A program made the translations under genes and the position numbers. Positions 49,601-63,113 of a DNA stretch of 64,000 nucleotides are shown in pieces. The number at the start of each line of letters is the position of its first letter. The first letter of the stretch is position 1. The notes under the pieces are model-generated. The model made no database searches. It was not told the origin of the DNA and saw only the letters and a list, made by a program, of their open reading frames with translations. The stretch comes from Haemonchus contortus (taxonomy: Eukaryota > Nematoda > Chromadorea > Rhabditida > Trichostrongylidae). The stretch lies in assembly GCA_000469685.2 (NCBI GenBank), contig LS997567.1:42714775-42778774 (forward strand), written 5' to 3'.

Positions 49601-51468
49601 TCCATTGCTGTTTCGCCGAGTGTTCCTGCGCCTTCTCAATACGTTCCCATACCGCCAAGACGCTGCTCTCGCATATTCTGTAGGACAGGGGTTGTATACT
49701 CGAGCCCCTGAAACCAGCTCCATCCGCTTCCGACTGCACTCCCATCCGAGCAATTCATTTCAACAGAGTGCAGTAGCTTTCAATTCTTCTTGCTTAAGGG
49801 CTAGCACTCGCTGCTGCAGAACACCCTTGAGAATCTTCACTGCCCTATAATTTCGAACTACTACAGCACCGTCGATGTCGGCCGATACCAGTGGACTCCA
49901 TCCATCTCGTCCCGACCGCACTTCTCTGAGTCTTCTTACCTTGGTCAAAGCTACCGTCGGTACGCCACTTTGGTGGAATCAGAGATCTTGTACTCCGCCG
50001 ACAGCTTCCCCGAGGCTAATGACGAAGCAACACCTACGCAAGGTCTCAAGTTGGAGGAATTACAAGATGATAGAAACATACTGCTCGAGTACTACAAAAT
50101 TCAAAAAGCTAAAATAAAAAAAAATTCAACAACCTCTTCAATTCAAGTCAAACTGGAGAACTCACATGAGTCAGCACTTGTTGTGTTACGGTTTTCTGTA
50201 GAGGTTCTTGCGTTTTCACCTTCAGTAAACGCACAAGCGGCTTGATCGTTGTTCCCTGAAGTGCTAGTGTTACTCTACAAGTAAAACATACACAGAGGAT
50301 ACGTATCGATATTTTTCGTTAGAGTCGAGTGAAGTTCAATTTTGGCACTGAGCCTGTTTCATTCAAGATTAGAAGAGGTCCAGATGCCTAGTGATGATAA
50401 GCAATGGCACATTGGCCTACATTGCATTCATGCTCACTCCCTCGTAAACAAGCTGGAATTCATCACCTGGCTTAGCGGGCGGGAGAGAGCTATTTTCAAC
50501 TCAAACCAAATAGCTTCTGAAGCCATTGCGCTTCAGAATCATAGCACGAATTGAAGTTTTAAAAGTATTATACTTCCTCTTTCGAGCAAAAATCTCAGTC
50601 TTCTGTATGAAGTAACTGAGCCTGTCCGGAAGTGTTGCCTTTAAAGTGTTATAGTGCTCATAGCCACGACGTCTGGAGGAGTTCCGCTTACCTCAAAGTG
50701 TCTTACCGAAAATATCTGCTAGATGGAAACACAGGAATATCTTACGTACATACGCCTTTGTGATGCCGTTCCACTCAGACAGCTCGAAGAACGAACTTGA
50801 AGGAAGGCCGAGAAATCTTGTCCATCCTCTGATATTACCAGGTCCAAAATGGTCTTCGCATTGCAGGATTTCATGATTCACTCGCGTTATACCTCACTGA
50901 GCGGTAGCGGCAGCAAAAGTACTCGGTCTGTGGTGCCTTACGGTATCATACGGTCCAGGAGTCAAATGATAGGTAGGTCTCCAGTTACCCAACTGAGCCT
51001 TGTACCTCTCTGAATCGTCTAACCCTTACTCGACCCGTTTGGGATGCTACGAGCACGACTTGTATATCGAAAAATTAAATGGAAGCTCAGTGCAGGGTTA
51101 GCCCAGGGGCCGTATTTCCGCGATAGAAGCTTCGTCTTTCTTGAACAGCGACCAGTTTTACCTTTTTGCGCAACTATACGTACTAGTAACTGTTCATCGA
51201 ACTGCCTTTGAACCATTTCCAGAATCTTTGGGACTGAAGTTTTGAGAATTCAGCCTACTCCTTTGTGACTAATCAATGACTCAGACCTGTCATAAAAACA
51301 TGGGGTAAATCATTCCATCATACTTATGGATGACGTCAATGACATCATTTTCAGAGCTATGCTTTCATACGCCCATATGCATGACCTCATGCCAGTCCAT
51401 AAAATAATTTGCCCAGACTACCATTAATAATTCGAATTTTTCAAAAAAAATAGAAACAAAAAAAATAC
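46650..51468. other. Region downstream of placed NHX exons
   Basis: The missing NHX tail should lie here or was lost. A minus frame at 50745-50881 (VNHEILQCEDHFGPGN, later ITKAYVRKIFL) loosely resembles the cytoplasmic stretch after the last NHE helix and ends at a GTACGTAAG donor, but the link is weak. A diverged reverse SINE lies at 48160-48350. The overlapping ORFs at 49533-50245 on both strands could not be assigned. Confidence 0.35.
48160..48350 (-). mobile_element. SINE, diverged reverse copy
   Basis: Read on the minus strand it retains gattctgtatgggagtcgag, ccatgcaa and cggacaagtcc-type body blocks in the right order. The tRNA-like head is absent or too diverged to see. Confidence 0.5.
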
Positions 51469-54400
51469 CTGGAAGAAAACGGTCACGACAATGACCACTA
51501 CCGTAGTCGAAACCAACATATCCTTGGCTGGTATTGCGTCCCTATCTAGGATGGACAAATTATTCTCAAGTCAAGCCTGGGTAAAGTGACTGGTACAAAA
51601 AAAGGTCACAGACCTAATGTCATCACTAGACCGTAACAGATCGCTCCACGTAGACCGCCATAACCCATTATCACCTGATCCATCAAGCCAATTTTTTGAA
51701 CTCTTTTTCCATTAGCGATCCACGTTAGAATCATCACACCTTAAGAGCCGATTTTTTCCCAAAAATTCTTCCCGAAAATTGCTTGTTACAGTTTTTACAA
51801 TGTAATTGTTCGTCATATTTATTTGATGAATCTAAAAAATGAATGAACAAAATCCTACCGATAAACCTGCAAAAAATGCATGCTGTTACGGTAACCAGTG
51901 CGAACATCAAATCCCATGTGTGATTCTTCGAAAAAGTTGACAAGCCAAGGAAGACAAAAATGATTGCTTCACAACTGGAATATGGCAAGTAATTAATAAA
52001 AACTCAAATGAAAAGCATTCGAGCCAGTTCTGACAACCCTTTGCCTATACCATCACCACCTAACAGTTTAAAGCGTGCTCAGCACGTGTAGGAGCCGATC
52101 ATGACTGAACTCAATTTCATATAACGCACCAATACTAGTTAACCATCCAGTATCAGTTAAGCGAATCGATCACGAGTCAAAAGCCTTCTTTAGTTACCTG
52201 TTTTGGGGATGAAATTCGATTACAAGGATGGCGTAATCAGACTCATCGCGCATGCACGGCGCAACCAGAAAAAATGATGATTAGGCAGGTCAATGGTGTG
52301 AGGGAATTCACTGATATATCACTGGTTTAGGGGCATTATACGGTAGGATGGATTTTATTTAATTACTGTTGAAAACTTCTTCCACTCTACAAGATCAGAG
52401 ACGTTTACTAATGCCTACGCCAAGGGGCTGAAAATCAGGAGGACCGGACACCTCAGTCAATTCCGTAATGACCGTTGGATTATGCCGGTTACTGAATGGA
52501 TCCCTAGGGACCTAAAAAGGAAGACCACGACGGCAGCCAGCCCGATCTTCAGCTTTTTTGACTCTGAACAGAAGGAACAGCATGAATGCCTGGGTTTCTC
52601 GAAAGTTTACTAGTCAACAGTGGCGAGGTAGGGACGGATATGGACGTTCGTTACTGGCGCGTACGTTGAAGCAAATCGATGATCGACAGGATGACAGTTG
52701 ATACAGACTCTCTTCTTCAATCAGGTGGAATGGTGCTCATATTTTGACTTGCGTTGGGTCTGATACCAACATGGCTCGACTACGTTGACTTTCCAAGTCC
52801 AATATCATTGGCAGTAATTCCACACTTCCAGAGATCAATATTCCCTCGTTCTGGTTCAGTTCTCGGACGCAACAGCACTGTTGGCAAAAAATGCCGGTCA
52901 TCTTTTACCTCAAAAAGGGGCAGGGAAACCGGAAGCTGTAAGAAGGGCCTTACGCCTACTCCATTCACAATGTGGAACCATTCAGGAACCCTTCGAGTGT
53001 CACTGTTTCTATGAGGAATCGACTGGATCAATCTCATATCCGAAAGAAAATCAAGAAACTCACCATGAAGACAATGTCTTCAAGAAATATTTCACGGTCG
53101 TTAATGCTTTTTCATTCAAATTACCGGAAATGTATGGTTTCATCATGAGACCGCATGTGACAATTCTAAAGAAAGTTGACCATTGACAGAGATATTGCGA
53201 TGATAAACACATTGAAACACTCATAATCATCATTCATAGAAATCAACCCACGCAAGAATTCCTGACATATGAACACTTTCCGAAATCAGATATGACAAAT
53301 ACGGAAAAAACAGGCAAACCAGTGGTTGGAGAATCGGTACGTCATATGACCACCTGAAAGAGCAAACCGACTAATCCCTTAGCGAATTTCTACCATTAAC
53401 GGAGAATTCCAATGTTGTTTTTTATTGATTCGCTTGATTCGACGCTAAGGTGTGTCCTGCATCAATTTTCTTTCAAATTCCGACCAAATGACTGCAAAAT
53501 GGGTATTCGGTTCGGTCTCTTACATATGAAATTCTAATTGCTGACATGCAGTGACCTACGTCTCTGATTGGTGGATGTAAGGAAGCCACCAATCAGATAC
53601 GTACCTAACACCATACAATCACTCTTGCAAAAATTGTATTCAAAACAATGACTTGTAAATGCGCAAATCGAAATAATCGTGTGAGCGTTAGTATCTCGAG
53701 CTAATCCCAACACTGATGATAGATGGGGTATCGGAACTTCTCCCCTATCGCGGCATTCTCCCTTGCGGCATGCGGCAGACGTCACTGCAATTACCGTACT
53801 CCCGCCAATCGATAGGACGCGAAATTTCTCCTTGACCGGCTCGCTTTTTCATTGGATTTTATCGTTTTTTCTTCTGTTTCTTTTTAGTTTTCATGTTTAT
53901 TAGACTTGATTAATTCAAATGACTCCTCCTATATAAACGACGAGCAGAATCGCATTGGATTTGAAGAGAGCGGCCGGCCAATTCAAATGTTTAAAGGACT
54001 CCCCACCACACAAATTGCGCGCTCCAATCTTCCATCGCAATCCTGCGATAGGCGGCGGGTGCGGCGTGTGCGACGCCGTGTTAGGGGAGAAGTTCCCGGA
54101 CCCATGATAGATGGGATGTAGCTGGGGACGGTGAAGTCATGCGTCCAAGGACGCGCGCGGCGAATTGCGCGGCGGAGTTTGTGGCGGTTCAAACGATTCT
54201 GCCGCCTATTACTGTGGCACAAACTTTAAGTAGAATAGTTGGGTATGGTCAGCTGATCCTACTAATCTACTCTACTACAGGTTTGTCCCCCAGTAATGAA
54301 CGCCGCAGTCGTCAAAATTCTCCACGAACTTCGCCGCGCAATTTGCCGCGCGCGTCCTCGCACGCACGACTTAACACATACCCGATGTAGCTGGGCCCTC

Positions 54401-57400
54401 GATTATGTCAACCAATGGGAATTTTCAGCGGTGCATAGCGCTTCACCAATAAGGACAGCTGTAAGGTGGTTAAATACGTTTATAAGTAAAAAAAAATTCA
54501 GAAAACAAGTAAAATACATACTACTTATGTTAGTGGTCTATTCGTTGTTCAAGATGTATCAATTTAGGTTTCCAAAGTTATAAAACCAGAATTCAAACAA
54601 ACTTTGTTGCGAATGCGGTCACACAGACCCAGACGAGCCCAATTAGTATGCCACCAGTAGATACCATAGCAAAATTAATAAATGCATGAACAAAATCTTC
54701 TCGAATCAAGTTTTCACTTCCGATTTTCGCCATGGACGAGAGTGAATGATATAGCACCTATTAAAAAATATGCTTAAAATAGCTGTAACGATAACTTTGG
54801 CGTAACTTCAGGTTGCAATTACTAGTTAAAAAGGGTGAAGATCGACCACGTAGCTTTCTTTCAAAAATCGTAGAGAACGAGACAACATCGCCTACATCCC
54901 CTCCCCCCTACACCCCTCCCTGTTTCGGTTATACCTCCGAGCCTTTTGATGTATAGCTTGCCCGTTTGGAAAGATTCTCCTCGTAAAGGGATTTGGCCAC
55001 GCCCAAGAAACTGCGATACCCAGCCCACGGAATCAGATCACTGCTAAGCGCATCTTCTACGCATTGAGGGCCAAATACCATCCCGAAGGCAGGAATTTAC
55101 CACGAAAAATGGAAAAATCACTAGAATGTCTGCGGGATGAAGCCGAAAAGAAACTTATTTGTGAAATACAGTAACCATACTCACGACTGTAACAGCGTCA
55201 TTGAGCAGTGATTCACCGAAGACGCAAATGTAGAGCAGTTGATTGACATGGATTTCCTCGAATACGGAAAGTACGGCGACCGGGTCTACAGCCGATATCA
55301 GGGTCGCAAATAGTAGGATATCGATAAATGGCAGAGACCATTCATAGAGTGGTGCAAACGCGTAGATAACACCAGCTATAATCTGTTTACAAGTGGCGTC
55401 AGTTTCAAAGAAATACTAATTGACGGAAGTATACTTTTTAAAGGAGAGCACTAGTTGATAAAATGCATGTAAAATTCCAGCCAGGCAGCTATTTAATAGA
55501 GTATTTTTTGCTTCAACTATGCTACTACAAATAGCAGAGGATCGTGGTCAGATCTGTGGGGGAGACGGGCGGTAGGATCGATTTCTGTAATCGCTTCACC
55601 GCACGCGGCTGTCGCGGGCCATTCGCTTCGTCAATATTACAGCTCTAGCAATCTTCATGCAGCTCAATCGCTATGCGACTATTATTTTTGGCATGATTGT
55701 ACTGTTGGTTCCTTTGAACCTGTATTTTCACCTGCTGCTGCATTCTGCTACATTCCTTCGTGCGCGGTGTCTCTCTCCCCGCGACGCGACAATTTCGATC
55801 CTACTGCACCACACCCTTCGCAAACATTGTACTTTAAAAGCCAGGTGCTTCCCGCGTTAAATAGATCACAGTAGGTGGAGTTCTACGTACTGACAGTGAT
55901 CCTTGGTACAAATTGAATCAGTCAGTGGAAACGTTTGTCGTCTGGGTGGGAGTTCCTTCAAGGGACTGGACCTGCCACATAAGTGAGATCTTCCTTCTCA
56001 GCGGTCTGACCTCTGTAGGGAGTGCGCGATGGTCTCACTGACTTCAATCTCATGCTCAACCTACGAACTGCTTTTGAGCGCTTTCAAAAGTAACTGTGGC
56101 GGTGTATCGTCAAGCCGATCGATACCTATTCAAACTAATAAAGCGCGAGCACAAGCATGAACATAGGGCTCATAAAAAGCGATCATATACTTCCTAAAAA
56201 GATAATGTATGTGAAAATCATACCAATTGTGATTATGTTGAATACAGTACCAACAACTGCATATAGTAGTATGGTTCCGAGATTTGTGAAAAATGCGTTA
56301 TTTGGCAGAAAATAACCGGCATCTAGTGCAATAGGTGGTAATAGATAGAGAAAGAAAAGGTCTGAAAAAAACGTTTTGCGACAAGTATAAACTGAATGGA
56401 TCTCATCCAATACAGTAAGTTAAGTGGTTTACAAAAATTGCAATTTTTGAGTGTGTGGCTCGTAAGGGAGCAGCGCAGCCATCGACTGTCGGTAGAGGGC
56501 TCAGCGTTCATGACCTACCTGGGAATCGATGAACGGCTTCACTCTCCAGTCGCTAAGGGCCTTCAATCGGGCCTTACACGAAAGAAGAAATTTAATTCAC
56601 AATATCTATTTTTTACACCTATACTATTCTGACTTACTGCTTACCAGTTACACACTGATGCTGTGATGAACCCACCTTCAGGTAGGACAAAAATTCCAGT
56701 TGCGACTGATCATATTAATGAGTACGGCTATGGTTGCGAATACCATAAGCTTCGTACTAGTTTAGAGCACAAAAGGGAGACTAATGAAGCAATGATGTAG
56801 GTAAAGGTCCAGGGGGAGATCCGAAAACCGTAAATATTATATAACCATCTATGGCTGAATAATTTCGAGGATGGTTGTGGATGGATGTTTTTTCGGACTT
56901 TTCCAGGTTAGTACATTGAGAATTATTGCTTGTACAGTTGAGTGAATTCAAATATAATCCTCGATATTATGGCCATTCCACACGAAGGGACTCTACCTGC
57001 TACGGTATTTTCATTAATAGGCGGGGTTTTCGTCAGGGGTGGGGCTAAGCACGCTTGAGCACATCTACACTTCGACCACGCCCTTCTTTTTACCAGCAAA
57101 GTTTTTTACGGAGTCTTGCATGCATAACCAGTTTATCGAGGCCCTATCTTCAACAAAATGCATGGATGATTGTGGATGGGTGTTGTGGACATGGCTGATT
57201 CCACTACCTTACCTACACCTGTCTTATTTGGCTTTCAAGCTGGTAAATATTCCCTTGTTTTTGATGCACGACTGACAAGGGCTCTGATGAGAGTTGTATA
57301 AAAAATAGGTAAAAGTATAACTTACTATTGGAAAAGGTAAGCTACATTGACAAGTACTACTACCTCACCTGGATGTAAGTAGATGTCCATAACCCATAAT

Positions 57401-57612
57401 TTATCAAGTATTAGACCAACAATTAGTCCAAGTACAATCAGTAGAGCGGATTCCGGAAAGATCTTGGCCAACACATTTGATCGATGGAACACTGTAACGA
57501 AAGTGAATGTACTGGTATAACAGATGAGGATTGCTATTTGAGATGTCATTATAAGCACGTTTACTGTACTGCTTTTTCCCTTTACTGGAATTTTCACATA
57601 TATCAAGTCCAT
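51469..57612 (-). CDS. nhx homolog: Na+/H+ exchanger (SLC9A/NHX), 3' end not found
   Basis: NHE proteins swap external Na+ for cytosolic H+ across the plasma membrane. Exons by splice sites and phase: 57369-57612, 56224-56361, 55185-55375, 54603-54757, 53252-53353, 53064-53165, 51859-51974, 51614-51739, 51469-51545 (1251 nt, 417 codons, no stop). Landmarks in order: [37 protein letters not shown] (the inhibitor-binding helix), [33 protein letters not shown] with the transport Asp, [62 protein letters not shown] and [10 protein letters not shown] plus the last helix. YGGLRGAI favours the plasma-membrane NHE1-5 clade over endosomal forms. The ATG at 57612 is in frame, but an upstream exon with a signal peptide may exist. 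The regulatory tail is missing. Introns hold repeat families R1 and R3. Confidence 0.92.
54110..54400. mobile_element. Foldback element family R1, copy 2 (NHX intron)
   Basis: Arms of roughly 130 bp: left ggacgcgcgcggcgaattgc and cgcctattactg, right cagtaatgaacg and gcgcaatttgccgcgcgcgt. The centre is tttaagtagaatag...gatcctactaatctac. It has the same structure as the 5945 copy. Related CpG-rich sequence continues left to about 53950, where gataggcggcgggtgcggcg occurs, so the full element may be longer. Confidence 0.78.
55600..55815. repeat. Dispersed repeat family R3, copy 3 (NHX intron)
   Basis: The longest copy: cacgcggctgtcgcgggcc, cagctcaatcgctatgcgac, ttggcatgattgtact, cacctgctgctgcattctgc, gacgcgacaatttcgatcct and actgcaccacacccttcgc. 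It shares the central block with 225-400 and the left part with 22695-22920. It lies in the NHX intron between exons 55185-55375 and 56224-56361. Confidence 0.72.
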
Positions 57613-60600
57613 AATACAAATTCCCCTACTCAGCGAATAACTTTTCCCCTACTGGGTAATGGATTCCCTGATGTAGAAATGCCCGAACAGAGGGTAACCG
57701 GCTGTCTGTCATGGGAGACGGTAAAAACACGTTTTTATATAAGATAAGAATTCTCGCAACGGTCACATTTGTGATGCTAACTAACGATTAAACTTACGAA
57801 AACACACACACACAGCTTAATATTTCATCAAAAATCAATAACAATTAAAGTAAAACTGGTAACTTATGGGCTCTGTCTTAACACAGCCATACCCCGTATA
57901 GATGTGAAGGCATGGAGATTCTGTTAATATCTAGGAACGCCTATGGGATGAGAAACGGTTTTTTCTCGAAAATTTCTGACAATTGATCTCTTCTTTATCC
58001 AACTAATCGATAATGTGAGATGTCTTCGGAAAATGTTGCCTTTTCGGGGATAGATACATCTGGTGGCGTAAGGCCCGGTGATGGATGGCTGTCATCGTTC
58101 TATACCACACACGGCTATTGGGAAAAGAAACAGGTGTATAGATAAGTGCAAAGGGAGAAATGTACGAAATTACAATAGAAAAACGGTTAGCAAAACACCA
58201 GCATTGTATAAGTAATCGTACTGGTAATACAAAACTCAAGTCAAAGCGAAAAATTGGCAGTGAACACGATAACTTCACATGGAATTCCCTTGTTCAGCAA
58301 TGAAATTACTTGAGTTTTAGACCCAATGAGTGCCACCTTCAGAGTGATACAAAGCTATCAAAAAAGATAATTTTCAAGGATAATTTGAACTCACAAATTC
58401 TGGCCATAATTATAAGAAATAACCAGGCAGAAATTAGTAGCGGTGTATTGACATCGTGCCATTGCAATGCAGAAAACATTTGGAATCCTGCTTTAGCCAC
58501 TCCTGATTACTATAGACAAGGTCTAAACATAGAAAAATTCAAAAATTTGGTTAAAAAATGATCAAAAGGTAGAGTTTGGTACGAAAAAACGGTAACTGTC
58601 GACCTTATCCACTCTATTAGCCCTACCCAGGACCGTTCCATTCAAGTGAAGCGAATTCGTTGGTTTTTTTTTTCAAGATGAAACCGGTTCAATGATAACG
58701 TAAGATGTGAAAAACGAGAAGATCAAGGTTAAGGTTGAGATCAGATAATGCTAGAGCTCAATGATACAATGATCTGATACTAACTTGTTATCTTTTATAC
58801 ACAACAGTACAACATACAACATAGACAATGCCGATTGGTGGTGATTTTGATCGACGACCGATCATTACGTCTCTGATGGGCGTGGCGGGCGTTGTCTCAA
58901 ACCCCTGTGTGTGACGTTGGGAGAACTGCGAAAATTCACGAGTTATCTATGGAAGTGAGACTATTTGTGGACAAAAACCAACAGATAGGCGAGAAATTAC
59001 GTTGGTGAACTGGGAGGAACCTTGGGTGCCCGATTGGGAGTGAAATTTTGAAATCCCCGGTGGACAAGATACTGTTGAGGTCCTCTGACAGCAGCAGAAC
59101 AGCAGCTATAACACTGAGGCAGTTCACGTAGTCATTGCAACATATATGCATGCATTCAAAGGGAATCAATCATTTATTTAAAGTCTTTTCACCGAATGAC
59201 AGAATGAAAGGGAAGATGGAAAAAGAAACGATAAAAATACTGTCGTCCACATTAATTTGGCTGAGGCATCAATTCGGGGAATCAGCTGGCTGCTTGAACT
59301 TAATGACTCACTGCCCTTAGCCGAACGGCTCAGAAAAATCATTCTGAAAATTGCCCATTTTCCAAAGGGGAAATACTCCCAGTTGTAGTCGAGTAAGTAT
59401 ATGAGAAGAATTATTACTATACAAAACTTTGTCTAATTGCACTTGTGTTATTGGTTCGATTATTTCCATTGTCATGATCGTCGTCAATTCGTACTAGTTA
59501 ATAATTTTAATGCTCAAAAACATTTGTATTGACTGATGTGCACCCCTTTGGTAGAAGAATATTAGCCAACAACAATGGTGGCGAACTCGTAAAATGTCTA
59601 TATTTACCGGCCAGAATGAATGGAACGCTTTTTGAGTTTCCAAAATTTCCTCAAAGTTTTCTTTTCTAAGGCTCCATTGTTCACTAGCATGCCACGTGGT
59701 ACTTCCTAATTTTCATTGAGTTGATCATAGGCTTTGGAACTCTCAAATAAGAATATAAACAGTTTACACTCGGTAGTCACCACATGGTCAAAAGTATGTA
59801 AGGAGAAGAGTACCTCTATGGATATAGTTAGCGAAATAACAACTTTACGTTACTCTATATGGTAACATAATCATTGGTATTTGAGTCCTCATAGCCTTTG
59901 GAGACTTCATAAACTTCCTGAAACAGCCTTCAGAAGAGATACTTTCCTTCAACAGAACAATTCTTAACGGCAATTTTTTGGATGGGCAGTTCTTCGTTGT
60001 TCTCATATACAGTAATGAACTAGTAAATGTTACTATACTGTGTTTAGTTGCTGCATCCCGACCTTTTGAAATGATCTCAAGTGGTTATGGAAGTTGGTAC
60101 CAGAGTGAATAGACGCATAGCTGACCCCGAAAACTTGGTCCTTTATGGCAATTTGGCTGGTTATCATTCAAAATAAAAAGAGATCCAAATAAGTAAGGAG
60201 TAATGAGTTCACAATATCTCACCTACAGTACTTTCAGAGAGTATCTTTCCTATGGATTTTCAGGGGGCTTCTAAGAGTGCTTCTAGAATATGCGTCACCG
60301 CTCGGTTGATGCCAAAGTAAATACGATGAGAAATATCTGGGCAAATCTGAGAGATTCTCATGTTCGAGGGCTTTTGAAACAAAAAAAACAATTAATTAAA
60401 GTTTCCTATCCCATAGCTATCACTATTGTCTTTAGAAAAAAGTTCAACTTCTATTAATATCAACGTTTTCACATATTTCTCGAGTGGTGCTTTTCCCCCT
60501 CAGTAATCCATCACAATCAACAAGATAAGGGCTCTTAACTAGACTAGGCCCTTTCAGTCGGCCACTGGAATTTGTTCAAGCCGATCTGCTGATGGATGGA

Positions 60601-60787
60601 ACACATTTTCTTAAGACGAAAACCGCAGTGGGTAAACAGCCTGTTTTCAAGTGGAAAGTCAATAAAAACAAGTGCAGCATCGATAGTGGAGGCGTTACAA
60701 TGGAATGACATCAGATGATGTCCAAGGCACAACGGCCTCTACTAGATCCTACTATTCGCTACGTGTTCTACTGACTTGGTTGGCGAT
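57613..60787. other. Divergent intergenic region between NHX and M1 aminopeptidase-like genes
   Basis: Both genes read away from this 3.2-kb interval, which should contain their promoters and possibly an upstream NHX exon. An ac dinucleotide run lies near 57802-57813. ORFs at 58003-58278, 58310-58561 and 58936-59169 have no supporting splice context. Confidence 0.5.
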
Positions 60788-63113
60788 ATGTTTCACTTTA
60801 TGGTTCGTTGCCTAATGAAATCATTACCACGTTACAACAAGTATTTTTTTTACTTGTTACTTGTTACTTGATGACATCTCGTGTTCAGCCTTCTTTTTTC
60901 TGTGATCGCGTTCGTATCATTGCTCAACAAAAACATTCTTCCCGAGGAACTTGGACCTCAAACTATCCCTTACACTAATGTGCCTCGCCGTTACGATGTT
61001 CAGCTACAGTTCAATACCGAATACAACCAATCGAATACGGTACGTTTTTCGACAAGTATAAACGCTGATTCGATCAATCCAACTTAACTTGAGAGCTTCA
61101 TATTAACAGGGCAAAAAACTGGACTTTTAACAAGTAAGGCGTAAAGAAGAATTACAATTTAAAAATTCCGGTCCGATGTATACACAGGGAGTACATCCTC
61201 ATAATTCTACTTAGCTTCATTTGGGGATGGGTGTGGATTTTGGTGGATTTTTCGCTTGGGCTCAGGTCTGTACAACGTGATCTCCGAGCAGATCACCCAA
61301 AATCCCAGATTTTCATCTGTAAAAGCAATTCTTGGGATAGTTCTCATACATACAGCCACTTACCCCAGTTTCCGACCTGGTTCCCGCTTGCCTTACTTCC
61401 TCCACCAGACAATGGCCCTCATAATGCCGACCACACTTGATTTTTGACATTGATACTTTCTAAAGGCCCAAAAAGGTCCACTCAAGAAATAAAGTGGTAA
61501 ATCAAGGAGTGAGTTAAAGTTAATTGAAACTGAAGTAACCTAATTCGTGCATTGGAAGATTCAAAGATTTTTACGTTTGCTTCAATCTCTTCAATTTGAA
61601 GGAGGGTTCGGTGGAGTGATTTCTACGTTTAATTTTGAGCGAAGGAGTGCCATTACAGTACAAATGGTTCGAGACATCCTAGTTCGAATCCTGACCAGTT
61701 CATCTGGCTCTGTTATTGCTCTAAAAACCACTGGTCACCGTTGTAAAGACTACATCTACAGATACTTGGCAGCGGTACGAGACTCTCTGGGTAGGACCCA
61801 CTTCTTACCACTCATTTACGATAACCCCTCGTGGCCGCGGTTCCACCTCCATTTTCCCTTGAGGTTCCCTTGAGCATTTCATGTATTATCATATTATATT
61901 ACGTTATATCACATTTATTACATTATACTATTATATTATGTCACGTATATTGAATTATAACTGGGCTTTACAACAATTTACTTCCACTATACTGTTATCC
62001 ATTTCAGTCATTTCATGGGCAAGTTGCATTGCTATTCAGTAGCCGTCATGAATCACAACGTCTTTTCATACACAGAGGCAAATATCTACGAATAACGGAT
62101 TTCAATTTGATAGCTGTCGATCAATCAAATGAAAGACGAAGTATCAAGAAGGGAACGTATAATGCTGCCGTAAGTGATAATCCGCAATATTGATTTTCTT
62201 GCTCACCCGAAAAATCGATATCGATGCTTTCAGTCTGAGATACAAACATTTGTTCTCTCTTTTGACACCGCAATCGATGAGCTGTATTTGTTTACAATGA
62301 AATTCACCGGAAAAATGACGGTTGAACATGGTCCGAAAGAATTCACTTACACTTCAAACAATGGGGAACAGAGGTGAGAAAAATCCTCCATAATCCTTCA
62401 TTATATCTATTTACACCATGATTTTCTAATTAAAAAAATGGAAAGATGGTTCAGTGGCGAAAGGCGCTCCTACCTATTGTCTTGCGTTGGGTAGTTTGGC
62501 CTCGTTAAGCCATTCAAACGCTTTCGCCATCTCAAATTAAAGCTGATTGTCTGGCGCGTCCCAGCCGATGTGGTCAGATGAATAACTCCGAAGAAAGTGC
62601 TTCTACGTAGTGATTCATCGCTCGCTACTCTACGATGAAGGGTGAGAGGTGAAGTGGTTTTCAAAAAGCTTACAAAACTGGTTCCGACGATTGGTATCGG
62701 ATCAGGTCCCCCATGCAGCGCGAATCTCCCACTTAACACTCGTGGTACAACATTTGTAGATTACTTAGCAGTATGATTACAGGTATGGCGTTTGGTTTGC
62801 TACACTTCAACGGAATAGCAAGGGTCTACGGTACTTATTCCCTTGCATGGATTCAAATGAATTCCCTGCTGAATACAATATTACTATTACTCGTAAAGTG
62901 TCTTTGCGAGCTCTATCGAATTTCATCGTCAAACGAACATTACAAAGGTAAGATCTAGAAAAAGTTATTGCAGAATATCAGTTTAACGATATTTTCAGTG
63001 ATGCAAATTTCATGATTGACTACTTCCCGCCCATAACAGTATTGTCTCCTTACCAGTTTGCTCTAGTGTTGTGCGATTTCCAATACAGGAGAGAAAACCA
63101 CAACGGAACCACG
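60788..63113 (+). CDS. M1-family aminopeptidase-like protein, divergent, partial
   Basis: M1 peptidases trim N-terminal residues; nematode gut forms are type II membrane proteins. Exons: 60788-60840 (ATG), 60889-61039, 62008-62169, 62234-62373, 62783-62947, 62999-63113, all phase-consistent (786 nt, 262 codons); the gene continues past the window. A short cytoplasmic N-terminus is followed by a membrane anchor (NLLFSVIAFVSLLNK), then NVPRRYDVQLQF (the family P..Y.L.L start), FHGQVALLF, LYLFTMKFTGKM, GVWFATLQRN, LRYLFPCMDSNEFPAEYNIT and SPYQFALVLCDFQY, equivalent to the usual STYL.AF.V..F. The canonical PCFDEP is PCMDSN. The zinc site HExxH lies beyond the edge. First intron is 48 bp. Exon 1 is the least certain. 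Confidence 0.83.

Noticed and set aside
57326..57368. Use of the GTAAG donor at 57325 for the NHX exon
   Set aside because: It would give phase 2 and a stop at the junction with 56361; the GTGAGG donor at 57368 gives [14 protein letters not shown] in phase.
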